This document shows positions 1-5,599 of a DNA stretch of 7,610 bases, in pieces. The notes beneath the pieces are model-generated. The model was not told the origin of the DNA. It saw only the letters and a program-made list of their open reading frames with translations, and made no database searches. Origin of the DNA: an uncultured Pirellula sp. (GTDB lineage: Bacteria > Planctomycetota > Planctomycetia > Pirellulales > Pirellulaceae); NCBI GenBank assembly GCA_903837255.1, contig CAILTZ010000830.1, positions 1 through 7,610 on the forward strand. The letters run 5' to 3'. The position numbers were made by a program, and so were the translations under genes. Each line of letters begins with the position of its first letter. Position 1 is the stretch's first letter.

Positions 1-1931
1 ACTTGCCAAGTCACAGCGCCATCGAGCGAGATGACCTCTTCGGATTGCACCAACCCAGTCGTATTGGATAGCACTGGGAAGGATTGGAAGCCCGAACCAT
101 TCTGGTCGGCGATTCGATAGGGGAGCAAGCCTCCACGAGAATTAGAAACTCGCTGCAGGTGCTTGGGCATAGGACTGACTACACCCTGGCCCTCGGGATA
201 GACGACCTTGTAGTTGGTGGTAAGCGAGGTGTATAGGGCATGGTAGGAGGACAGCAGGCCGCGAGGATATTGGTTATGCAACTCCACGAGCTTAACGGTC
301 GTTTGGCTACGGGAAAATCCGACGTCCAACTGCACTGCCTTTGCGATGGCAAACACCCCAACTAGAGCGATCAGCGGAGCGGCAACCCAAGCTAGTTCCA
401 GACGTCTGATAAGCCGGAAGAAAAGCCAGTTGATCGGAACCAACACGGTCAAGTAGGCTAGCAGGCATTTGAGAATCGTCGACAAACTCGGAACGGAGAT
501 ACCGGATAGCTTTTTTAGATAATTATTTGCTGAATCCGAGACGATGGAGGCGTCATTCCATGCTCCATAGCTTGTCGTTTTACCAGTGGTGTCCTCCTTG
601 GGCTCGAGAGTTTCCGAATTTCTTTTGGTCGAACTGTCGAGATCTCTTGCCCATAGACGAAGCCGGGTGTTGAAGCCCACATGGTCCTCATGGTCTTCGT
701 TGTTGCCGTGGTAAAGCAATTTCAACTCGTCACCAAACTTCACATACCTGGACGGTTTGCGAAGGATCGCATTGTGGATCAATGCCGAATACGAAGGCCA
801 ATTCACAAAGGCCGAGTGGTTCATCGGAAAACTCGTCATGACGATGCGACCTTGTCCGACCAACCGCTCGGCGACCAATCCCTCCAAACTGGGGATCCAA
901 GTGCTATCGGTCCCGAGTTGGCCGTCTAGGATCGGGATCGATTCGCCGGGTTTAAGCGGCACACGTAGATCGCTGCGCGCGAAGCGCAGGTTCCAAGTTT
1001 GGCTGTCATTTAGCTGATTGATGAGCTTTTCGGAAAGCTCACTTGAAGTGGTTTTTTGAAGAGGTGCGTACTCTTTGAGCACCGAGGATTCGATCCCGGC
1101 GATCGCCTCTGGACCATTGATGATGATCGTCCCTCCGAAATGGAGCCAATCCAAAATCGCATCCAGCTGATCTTGCGGCAGAATATTCAACGACACATCA
1201 TTGATCACCATGTGGGAAATGCTCGTCATGGTCATCAGTTGATTAGGAATCGACTCGGCCATCTGCTCTTCGGGAATCTCGATGATCCGATGAGGCGTCA
1301 CCTTGAACTTCATATCCCGCTCATAAAGCGGCCAGACGATGCAATCGAGCCCCCGCCAAAAGATGTGGCGAGAAGGATTACGACTCAACACCAGTGTGTC
1401 GTATTGGTATGGCTTCAAGATCTTTGCAAAGAAATTCTCGGCCTCGATAGGGGCACCTAAGCCTCTCTGAGCATATCGCATGAGGAACGATAATTTGGAA
1501 CTCTCCCCCGTATCGAATGAAAATCCTTGACTATCCAAGGGGGGTTTGGTTTGAAGGACCTTCATCTCGACGGTTTTCTCTTGGCCTTTTGCGAGCGAGA
1601 TATCTCGCTCGAACTGCAAGGGAATGCCTTGAGGCCAAACGGTGGTCGGACGCTCCGAACGATCCATCTGGTAAAGGGTTGCCGTCAAGGATTCGTCGTT
1701 CTGATTGGCCCTGAGGGTTTGACGCGTCTGATACCAATGCCCAGGCTTGACCGAATTCCCAACCAACTCCTTGGAAAAGGGAAGAGTGTGCAATTCGCCC
1801 GCGACCAATCGCAACTTCTTCTTTCTCTTCTCCTCCTCGGCAGCCTTCTCTTTGTCCCTAGAACAACCTCGACAACCCGTGACCAATACCAACAGAGACA
1901 AAAGCAACACCAGCTTTGTGATCGGACGCAT
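1..1931 (-). CDS. Large lipoprotein-signal, two-helix membrane protein of unknown function (partial, runs off left edge)
   Basis: I translated this frame by hand: it is open for 643 codons from the ATG at 1931-1929 to the window edge, so the C-terminus is missing. The first 20 residues are a lipoprotein signal: a basic MRPITK start, a leucine/valine core, and the lipobox VTGC with Cys20 as predicted lipid site. A charged stretch follows (about residues 26-42, rich in K and E). Residues about 160-290 read like an alpha/beta domain of glutamine-amidotransferase-like type (YDTLVLSRNP; DAILDWLHFGGTIIINGPEA), with no catalytic Cys that I can assign. Two hydrophobic helices lie near residues 485-506 and 512-535, followed by a beta-rich segment. 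This resembles uncharacterised planctomycete envelope proteins; that is from memory. A Shine-Dalgarno-like CAGGAGT lies 11 bases before the ATG, 25 bases after the zinc-ribbon mini-gene, so the two are probably co-transcribed. Function unknown. Confidence 0.85.
   Translation of the reverse strand, partial: MRPITKLVLLLSLLVLVTGCRGCSRDKEKAAEEEKRKKKLRLVAGELHTLPFSKELVGNSVKPGHWYQTRQTLRANQNDESLTATLYQMDRSERPTTVWPQGIPLQFERDISLAKGQEKTVEMKVLQTKPPLDSQGFSFDTGESSKLSFLMRYAQRGLGAPIEAENFFAKILKPYQYDTLVLSRNPSRHIFWRGLDCIVWPLYERDMKFKVTPHRIIEIPEEQMAESIPNQLMTMTSISHMVINDVSLNILPQDQLDAILDWLHFGGTIIINGPEAIAGIESSVLKEYAPLQKTTSSELSEKLINQLNDSQTWNLRFARSDLRVPLKPGESIPILDGQLGTDSTWIPSLEGLVAERLVGQGRIVMTSFPMNHSAFVNWPSYSALIHNAILRKPSRYVKFGDELKLLYHGNNEDHEDHVGFNTRLRLWARDLDSSTKRNSETLEPKEDTTGKTTSYGAWNDASIVSDSANNYLKKLSGISVPSLSTILKCLLAYLTVLVPINWLFFRLIRRLELAWVAAPLIALVGVFAIAKAVQLDVGFSRSQTTVKLVELHNQYPRGLLSSYHALYTSLTTNYKVVYPEGQGVVSPMPKHLQRVSNSRGGLLPYRIADQNGSGFQSFPVLSNTTGLVQSEEVISLDGAVTWQ
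1592..1611. repeat. 20-bp perfect palindrome inside the lipoprotein gene
   Basis: CGAGCGAGATATCTCGCTCG is identical to its own reverse complement over all 20 bases, with no spacer. On the coding strand it encodes part of FERDISLA. A perfect dyad of this length is unlikely at any given site, but it could be chance plus codon constraint. No second copy was noticed in the window. Confidence 0.8.
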
Positions 1932-1956
1932 AGTACCGGGGTACTCCTGTAGACAA

Positions 1957-2067
1957 TCAGTTCCCGAGCATACAACACTCGGGACACTCAGGCTTGGAGT
2001 CCAGACTCCTGACCAATAGCTCCGATTCCCGATCGCATTCTTTACATCGGTATTCATACAAAGGCAT
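1957..2067 (-). CDS. 36-residue FmdB-like zinc-ribbon mini-protein (possibly truncated)
   Basis: This short frame runs from the ATG at 2067-2065 to the TGA at 1959-1957. The start MPLYEYRCKECDRESELLVR closely follows the N-terminus of FmdB/CxxC-CxxC-SSSS zinc-ribbon proteins (usual pattern MPxYEYxCxxCgxxfExlxr). It has CxxC at residues 8-11 and a second CxxC at 28-31 followed by another Cys at 32, so all four zinc ligands are present. Family members normally continue for 25 or more residues after the second CxxC; here the protein stops five residues after it (CMLGN). Neither other frame restores an obvious family tail, so this is either a genuinely minimal zinc ribbon or a decayed one. The Shine-Dalgarno AGGA sits eight bases before the ATG, which supports translation. 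It lies just upstream of, and in line with, the large lipoprotein gene. FmdB itself was linked to formamidase/amide-gene regulation, but that function should not be transferred here. Confidence 0.6.
   Translation of the reverse strand: MPLYEYRCKECDRESELLVRSLDSKPECPECCMLGN
1996..2009. repeat. Short inverted repeat inside the zinc-ribbon ORF
   Basis: GGAGTC and GACTCC flank a two-base spacer (CA on the plus strand), giving a 14-base dyad inside the mini-gene. The loop is too short for a good RNA hairpin unless one pair opens. It may be coincidental. Confidence 0.4.
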
Positions 2068-2110
2068 GATGCAATTCCTGCTGGAAAACGTGTATCAAAG
2101 GAAACTAACT

Positions 2111-2139
2111 ATGTTAGCATCCGGATTGGCCGAATTCAA
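2111..2139 (-). promoter_or_regulatory. Candidate sigma-70-like promoter for the zinc-ribbon/lipoprotein pair
   Basis: Read on the minus strand, a TTGAAT box (2139-2134) and a TAACAT box (2116-2111) are separated by exactly 17 bases, each matching four of six consensus positions. The -35 overlaps the TGA stop of the upstream small membrane gene. Predicted transcription would begin about 35-40 bases before the zinc-ribbon ATG. A CTAAC-ATA-GTTAG dyad overlaps the -10 region. This is a prediction by eye. Confidence 0.35.
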
Positions 2140-2333
2140 TTCACGCCGATCCACCACATCGCAAAGGCAAGGGCCAACGCGATCGCTCCGAGAAACGTCA
2201 AAGTCCATAGCCCCGAACTGATCGCTTGCTTGAGGATCAAATCCCGGCGTTCATGCCTTGTCGCAGCCATCACCAAACTGACAGCCACCAAGACCGGAAT
2301 GAACCACAAGAGATAGACTAAAGAAATCGCCAT
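2136..2333 (-). CDS. Small two-helix membrane protein, conserved-hypothetical type
   Basis: The protein has 65 residues. Residues about 4-24 and 41-62 are strongly hydrophobic helices, joined by a charged, basic/acidic loop around residues 25-35 (TRHERRD). The N-terminus runs straight into helix 1 with no signal cleavage site, so this is an integral membrane hairpin with both ends on the same side. The ATG at 2333 lies 24 bases after the rsfS stop, so it is most likely the second gene of an rsfS transcript. There is no strong Shine-Dalgarno site, only a weak purine stretch in the rsfS tail. I recall similar small proteins next to rsfS in planctomycetes, but the family is unnamed and I do not assign a function. 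The membrane-like composition and operon position make it more credible than a chance frame. Confidence 0.7.
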   Translation of the reverse strand: MAISLVYLLWFIPVLVAVSLVMAATRHERRDLILKQAISSGLWTLTFLGAIALALAFAMWWIGVN

Positions 2334-2357
2334 GCTTGTTGAACTCTAGCCCAATTG

Positions 2358-2795
2358 CTACAGACCAAGGCTCGGTCGAGCCCCAGTGGTGATTAAAACC
2401 GATTCGAGATCAACCCTTTGGGAATCCCCCCAAAGTCCTTCCAGGTCGTAATAGCGGCGGCGCTCCTCATCGAACAAATGGACGATGATCCCACCGTAGT
2501 CGATCGCAATCCATTGACTCTCGTCATATCCGGACATATTCAGACGAACCTCCCCTCGCTTTTTTAGCTCCCGATCAATCTCCTCGGCGATCGCGTGCAA
2601 TTGCCGTCGGGATGTCCCGGTGACGATCAAAAAGCAGTCAAAAATGCTCGTCTGCTTGGAAAGATCCAACAAAACAATCTCTTGGCCCTTGTTCTCCGCT
2701 GCAATCTTGGCTGCGACTTTTGCAGATTCAAGACTATCGGCGACCGTCTGAGCGTTGTTGGCCAAAGTGGTTGGATCGGATTGTACTGTGCTCAT
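2358..2795 (-). CDS. rsfS: Ribosomal silencing factor RsfS (Iojap/YbeB/DUF143 family)
   Basis: RsfS binds ribosomal protein uL14 on the 50S subunit and blocks joining with 30S, lowering translation when nutrients are short. The 145-residue product carries the family pattern: an alpha-helical lead (AAKIAAENK, residues 28-36), LLDLSKQTSIFDCFLIVTG (42-60), the SxRQLHAIAEEI helix (62-73), W95 followed by IDYGGIIVHLF (98-108), and the closing YYDLEGLWGD (115-124). The usual EG before W95 is replaced by SGYDES, a mild divergence. About 25 extra N-terminal residues precede the conserved domain, so a later start is possible, but the next in-frame ATG lies inside the domain (residue 87). The gene is 82 bases downstream of kdsB and 24 bases upstream of the small membrane gene. 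It is often found beside nadD and near proA, but neither is present here. A candidate promoter lies in the kdsB-rsfS gap. Confidence 0.95.
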   Translation of the reverse strand: MSTVQSDPTTLANNAQTVADSLESAKVAAKIAAENKGQEIVLLDLSKQTSIFDCFLIVTGTSRRQLHAIAEEIDRELKKRGEVRLNMSGYDESQWIAIDYGGIIVHLFDEERRRYYDLEGLWGDSQRVDLESVLITTGARPSLGL

Positions 2796-2852
2796 TCGCT
2801 TCAGTCAGTCAATGTTGCGGGCGGTAAATTAGTCAGGGAAAGATCGACTGGT

Positions 2853-2881
2853 ATTCTAGATCCAAACGGCCATGTTGTCAC
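2853..2881 (-). promoter_or_regulatory. Candidate sigma-70-like promoter for rsfS
   Basis: On the minus strand GTGACA (2881-2876) and TAGAAT (2858-2853) are separated by exactly 17 bases; each matches five of six consensus positions. The -35 overlaps the kdsB TGA stop codon. Predicted transcription begins about 50 bases before the rsfS ATG. A GACTGACTGA direct repeat sits just upstream of the start codon. No clear terminator lies between kdsB and rsfS, so read-through is also possible. Confidence 0.5.
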
Positions 2882-3630
2882 GGCTTAAGTTTTCTTTGCC
2901 TAGCCAAGAATGCTTCGTAGTCGTCTCGAGTGTCGATTCCACGCGCCGCATGCGCGACGATCCCGACCGCAATTCGATGCCCAGCCTGCAGAAAACGCAA
3001 CTGCTCAAGCTTCTCGATGCGCTCAAGTGGACTCTCTGGCAACTCAGGCAGACCGAGCAGAAACTCCCTGCGATATGCATAAATGCCCAAGTGCTGATAG
3101 TAGACACTTGAAAGATCTGACGTATCGCGAGGGTAAGGAATCACCGAGCGGCTAAAGTACATGGCCATCCCATCATGGGATAGAACCACCTTAACGCACG
3201 CAGGATCCTCGATATCCCTGCTGGCTTGGATCGGTGTAGCCAATGTAGCCACCATGGCTTGCGGTGCTTGCCCCAAAAGCCCAATCACCCGGTCGATCGA
3301 TTCGCCCGCAATCTCCGGCTCATCCCCCTGCACATTGACGAAAATGTCCACGTCTGGTCGGGCTCGAGCGACCTCGGCAACCCGATCGGTGCCGCTGGCT
3401 GCCAAGGGATCGGTCATCATCCAATCGGCCCCAAGCCCCTGAGCGACCTCGGCTAGCCGCTCATGATCCACCGCTAACGTCACGCCACTTGCCAATCGGC
3501 TCGATTGCGCTGCCCGGTAGGTATGCGCAATCAGAGGCATTCCCGTCTCGCATAGGAGCAATTTCTCGGCAAGACGAGTAGAGGCTAGCCTTGCGGGAAT
3601 CACGATCTGTGCCCGCACCTGTGCCCGCAT
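2878..3630 (-). CDS. kdsB: 3-deoxy-manno-octulosonate cytidylyltransferase (CMP-Kdo synthetase)
   Basis: KdsB activates Kdo with CTP to CMP-Kdo in the cytoplasm, the donor for the inner core of lipopolysaccharide. With the start chosen here the protein is 250 residues, close to the E. coli enzyme. Visible motifs are IPARLASTRLAEKLLL (nucleotide-binding loop, 11-26), TDPLAASGTDR (73-83), VNVQGDEP (98-105, metal/CTP site), YFSRSVIPYPRD, HLGIYAYR, SPLERIEKLEQLR and GIDTRDDYEAF (231-241). The usual PGKP after STRL is AEKL here. The frame is open to an ATG at 3711 (277 residues), with another ATG at 3666. I prefer 3630 because homology begins immediately after it and GAGGAG lies 12 bases upstream, though that spacing is long. 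The extra N-terminus would be encoded by a 19-base tandem duplication and looks non-native. The tRNA-Cys lies upstream on the same strand. The enzyme implies a Kdo-containing LPS. Confidence 0.95.
   Translation of the reverse strand: MRAQVRAQIVIPARLASTRLAEKLLLCETGMPLIAHTYRAAQSSRLASGVTLAVDHERLAEVAQGLGADWMMTDPLAASGTDRVAEVARARPDVDIFVNVQGDEPEIAGESIDRVIGLLGQAPQAMVATLATPIQASRDIEDPACVKVVLSHDGMAMYFSRSVIPYPRDTSDLSSVYYQHLGIYAYRREFLLGLPELPESPLERIEKLEQLRFLQAGHRIAVGIVAHAARGIDTRDDYEAFLARQRKLKP
3607..3630 (-). repeat. 12-bp tandem duplication at the kdsB start codon
   Basis: Two 12-base copies (3607-3618 and 3619-3630) differ only at the last plus-strand base (c versus t). On the coding strand they read as M-R-A-Q then V-R-A-Q, so the start codon ATG and the later GTG stand in identical context. 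The GTG could in principle act as a second start. Confidence 0.85.
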
Positions 3631-3650
3631 CTTCGCCTGCAACTCCTCTA

Positions 3651-3689
3651 CGCTGCTACTTTGCATCCGCGCTGCTACTTTGCATCCGC
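3651..3689 (-). repeat. 19-bp perfect tandem duplication upstream of kdsB
   Basis: GCTGCTACTTTGCATCCGC occurs twice without a gap (3652-3670 and 3671-3689); period 19 holds back to 3651. Because 19 is not a multiple of three, the duplicated ATG falls in two frames: one in frame with kdsB (3666), the other starting a nine-codon frame (MQSSSADAK) that ends in TAG. Confidence 0.9.
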
Positions 3690-3739
3690 CCACCCAAAAA
3701 ACCAAGACCATCCCGGCGGCTTACTGCTCAGAAAAAAAG

Positions 3740-3812
3740 AGGCTCCGGTGGGAGTTGAACCCACGCGTGGCGGATTTGCAATCCGCTGCCTTAGCCACTT
3801 GGCTACGGAGCC
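3740..3812 (-). tRNA. tRNA-Cys (anticodon GCA)
   Basis: The minus strand folds as a complete cloverleaf: a perfect seven-pair acceptor stem (GGCTCCG with CGGAGCC), a D stem GCC/GGC, a five-pair anticodon stem GCGGA/TCCGC around the loop TTGCAAA with anticodon GCA, a short variable loop, and a five-pair T stem GTGGG/CCCAC around TTCAACT. The base after the acceptor stem is T (position 3740), the U73 discriminator expected of tRNA-Cys. CCA is not encoded and must be added. A run of seven Ts follows within two bases of the mature end and may help 3' release or transcript ending. kdsB starts about 110 bases downstream on the same strand. Confidence 0.97.
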
Positions 3813-3839
3813 TGATTGTGCCCAGACGGCACGCTTAGG

Positions 3840-3868
3840 GTTGTAGTGAAATTCCCGCCGCTGGTCAA
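3840..3868 (-). promoter_or_regulatory. Candidate promoter of tRNA-Cys
   Basis: On the minus strand TTGACC (3868-3863) and TACAAC (3845-3840) lie 17 bases apart. The -35 matches five of six consensus positions, the -10 four of six. Transcription would start about 20 bases before the mature tRNA, a normal leader length. This is the best-placed promoter-like pair upstream of the tRNA and could also serve kdsB. Confidence 0.5.
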
Positions 3869-4046
3869 CACGACTCAGCCATCCCTGCCAAGAGTTCTCC
3901 AGCCACCGAGAACAAAGTCAATCACAGCAAACAGCGTACCATTTTTTACTTTTTTTCTAATTCAACCCTGCCCTACGGGGCACCCCAGGGGTAAAATCCA
4001 TTGTCGCCAGTGGCCAGGATGCCACTGAATTTGATTCCACTCTTCC
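3869..4046. other. Divergent intergenic region between tRNA-Cys and rpoN
   Basis: No credible gene is seen between the tRNA promoter and rpoN. The stretch holds a T-rich run (about 3941-3960 on the plus strand), then the GC-rich hairpin at 3966-3990, then a TAAAAT box at 3992-3997, which has a -10 look and lies 50 bases before the rpoN ATG but has no matching -35 at 17 bases. rpoN must be transcribed from here, as the tRNA side points away. Frames crossing this stretch have no recognisable domain. Confidence 0.5.
3966..3990 (+). promoter_or_regulatory. GC-rich hairpin with UACG tetraloop upstream of rpoN
   Basis: GCCC (3970-3973), TACG (3974-3977) and GGGC (3978-3981) form a four-pair stem closed on a C(UACG)G loop, a UNCG-type tetraloop known to be unusually stable in RNA. 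Outer bases CCCT (3966-3969) can pair with AGGG (3987-3990) around an ACCCC bulge; alternative pairing of CCCC with either GGGG is also possible. No T run follows on the plus strand, so it is not a standard terminator. Whether it is transcribed depends on the unknown rpoN start site. Confidence 0.4.
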
Positions 4047-5561
4047 ATGACACAGGCCATGCGTCTCTCGTTCGGACTCGAAGCCCGTCAAATTCAAACC
4101 CAGAAACTGGCTCCTCGGATGATCCAGTCGATGGAGATCCTGCAGCTGCCAATCCAGGCTCTTCAGGAACGGATCGAGCAGGAAATGGAAGAGAATCCAA
4201 TGCTCGAAGTCGCCGAGCGGGACGAGAACCTCCCAGACGACGACAACCAGACGCGGGAGGATCATGCCCAAGACCACGACAAGTCCTCACGAACCGAAGA
4301 CGAACGGGAACTGGTCGTACGCGAGGACTCCTCGAACGCCGAAGACTTCGAACGCCTGGAAAATATGGGCAATGACATGCCCGATACCTTCGACGACTTT
4401 CGCCGTTCGAGCAATCGCATCCAAGAGGACTCCGACCGCCAACACGATCTGATGGCCAACGCGGTGGAACGCCCGGAATCTCTCAACGATTTTCTCCTGC
4501 ACCAATTGGCTGAACTGGACATCGATGACGATGTGGAAAAAATCGCCGAAAGAATCATCTCTTGCCTAGATGCCCGAGACGGTGGCTACTTCCACTCCTC
4601 GCTCATCGACATGCTCACTCCTGATCACAAACCCGAGGATATCGCCAAAGCCGAGGAGGCCCTCAGGATCGTCCAAGGCCTCGAACCGACCGGAATCGCC
4701 GCAAGATCCCTCCGCGAATGCTTGCTCAACCAACTCTCCGGCCACCTCGAAATGGCCGATAAACTTCGGCTGATCATCAACCATCACCTGGATGACCTGG
4801 CCGAAAATCGCATGCTGGCCATCCAGAAAAAAACCGGTTACTCGATCGATACCATCCAGAAAATCCGCGAAGAACTCCATAAACTCAACCCCAAACCCGG
4901 GGCCTCCTTCATGGAATCTTTCGTCCCTCTTGTCACCCCCGATGTCATCGTCGAACAACAAGACGACGAGCAGTACGTGGTCCGATTGGTCGATGAATAT
5001 ATTCCGTCTCTTCGAATCAGCGAATATTATCGTAAACGCTTGATGGACCCCAAAGCCACCGAAGAGGAAAAGGAGTTCATTAAACGCAAAGTCGGTAGCG
5101 CCCAGTGGCTGATCGAGTCGATCCAACAACGCCAGCGAACCCTTTCCCGCGTCGCCGGAGCGATCGTTAAACATCAGCGTAAATTCCTCGACGAAGGCCC
5201 CGAGGCGATTGTACCCTTGAAAATGCAGCAAATCGCCGACGAAGTCGGAGTGCACGTGACAACCATCTCTCGCGCCGTCGACGACAAATGGATCCAAACC
5301 CCTCGCGGTATCTTTCCCCTTCGCCGATTCTTCGTTTTCGGCACCCAAACCGCCGATGGCGAAGATGTCGCTTACGAAACCATCCGGCTAAAACTCCAAG
5401 AAATCATCGACAAAGAAGATAAAACTCGCCCCTACAGCGATGATGAACTGATGGAAGAACTCCAAAAACACGGACTCGGGGTGGCTCGTCGAACCATCAC
5501 CAAGTACCGCAAGAAAATGGGCATCCCGAGCTCTCGCCAACGACGCGACTGGACCAAGTAA
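4047..5561 (+). CDS. rpoN: RNA polymerase sigma-54 factor RpoN
   Basis: RpoN directs RNA polymerase to -24/-12 promoters and needs an AAA+ activator to open them. The 504-residue product has all regions: the glutamine/leucine-rich activator-responsive Region I (residues 13-53, LAPRMIQSMEILQLPIQALQ), a long acidic Region II (about 55-135, very rich in D and E), the core-binding domain (about 140-340, with GLEPTGIAARSLRECL and LNPKPGASF), the helix-turn-helix (about 392-425, IADEVGVHVTTISRAV and TPRGIFPLRRFF) and the RpoN box ARRTITKYRK (480-489), which reads the -24 element. The C-terminal tail after the box is 15 residues. ATG at 4047 gives MTQAMRLSFG; the ATG at 4059 would start at MRLSFG, and neither has a Shine-Dalgarno site, so the start is uncertain by four codons. 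The hpf and ptsN neighbours common in proteobacteria are absent. It is the only plus-strand gene here. Confidence 0.97.
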   Translation: MTQAMRLSFGLEARQIQTQKLAPRMIQSMEILQLPIQALQERIEQEMEENPMLEVAERDENLPDDDNQTREDHAQDHDKSSRTEDERELVVREDSSNAEDFERLENMGNDMPDTFDDFRRSSNRIQEDSDRQHDLMANAVERPESLNDFLLHQLAELDIDDDVEKIAERIISCLDARDGGYFHSSLIDMLTPDHKPEDIAKAEEALRIVQGLEPTGIAARSLRECLLNQLSGHLEMADKLRLIINHHLDDLAENRMLAIQKKTGYSIDTIQKIREELHKLNPKPGASFMESFVPLVTPDVIVEQQDDEQYVVRLVDEYIPSLRISEYYRKRLMDPKATEEEKEFIKRKVGSAQWLIESIQQRQRTLSRVAGAIVKHQRKFLDEGPEAIVPLKMQQIADEVGVHVTTISRAVDDKWIQTPRGIFPLRRFFVFGTQTADGEDVAYETIRLKLQEIIDKEDKTRPYSDDELMEELQKHGLGVARRTITKYRKKMGIPSSRQRRDWTK

Positions 5562-5599
5562 CCCGCTGAGCAAATGCTCGTCTAATACAAATACCCCGG
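5562..5599. other. Convergent junction of rpoN and the NamZ-like gene, no clear terminator
   Basis: Only 38 bases separate the two stop codons. A GAGCA-AA-TGCTC dyad (5568-5579) lies here, and two mutually exclusive hairpins, GGCT/AGCC (5598-5610) and AGCCAA/TTGGCT (5607-5623), lie in the tail of the NamZ-like gene. None is followed by a T run in either direction, so transcripts probably overlap or end by another route. Confidence 0.35.

Noticed and set aside
973..989. CTGCGC/GCGCAG hairpin with five-base loop
   Set aside because: It lies in the middle of the lipoprotein coding region with no T run or associated element and is common for GC-rich coding sequence.
1056..1952. Plus-strand frames of 134 and 141 codons opposite the lipoprotein gene
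   Set aside because: The minus strand is open for 643 codons with a clear lipoprotein signal, so these are shadows with no recognisable content.
3732..3739. T7 run after tRNA-Cys as an intrinsic terminator
   Set aside because: No separate hairpin precedes it; only the tRNA acceptor stem is adjacent. It may cause pausing but cannot be called a terminator from sequence alone.
3976..3995. Possible sigma-54 promoter (GGGGCAC) upstream of rpoN
   Set aside because: A GGCAC -24-like element is present, but no TGC -12 element stands at the required distance.
4827..4833. A7 run in rpoN as a programmed slippage site
   Set aside because: The run is in frame as AAA AAA A, but there is no heptamer in the classical slippery phase and the alternative frame encodes nothing recognisable. 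RpoN continues normally past it.
4566..5348. Long minus-strand frame (260 codons) opposite rpoN
   Set aside because: It lies wholly antisense to the strongly conserved core-binding and helix-turn-helix parts of rpoN, has no recognisable motif, and its composition mirrors rpoN codon bias.
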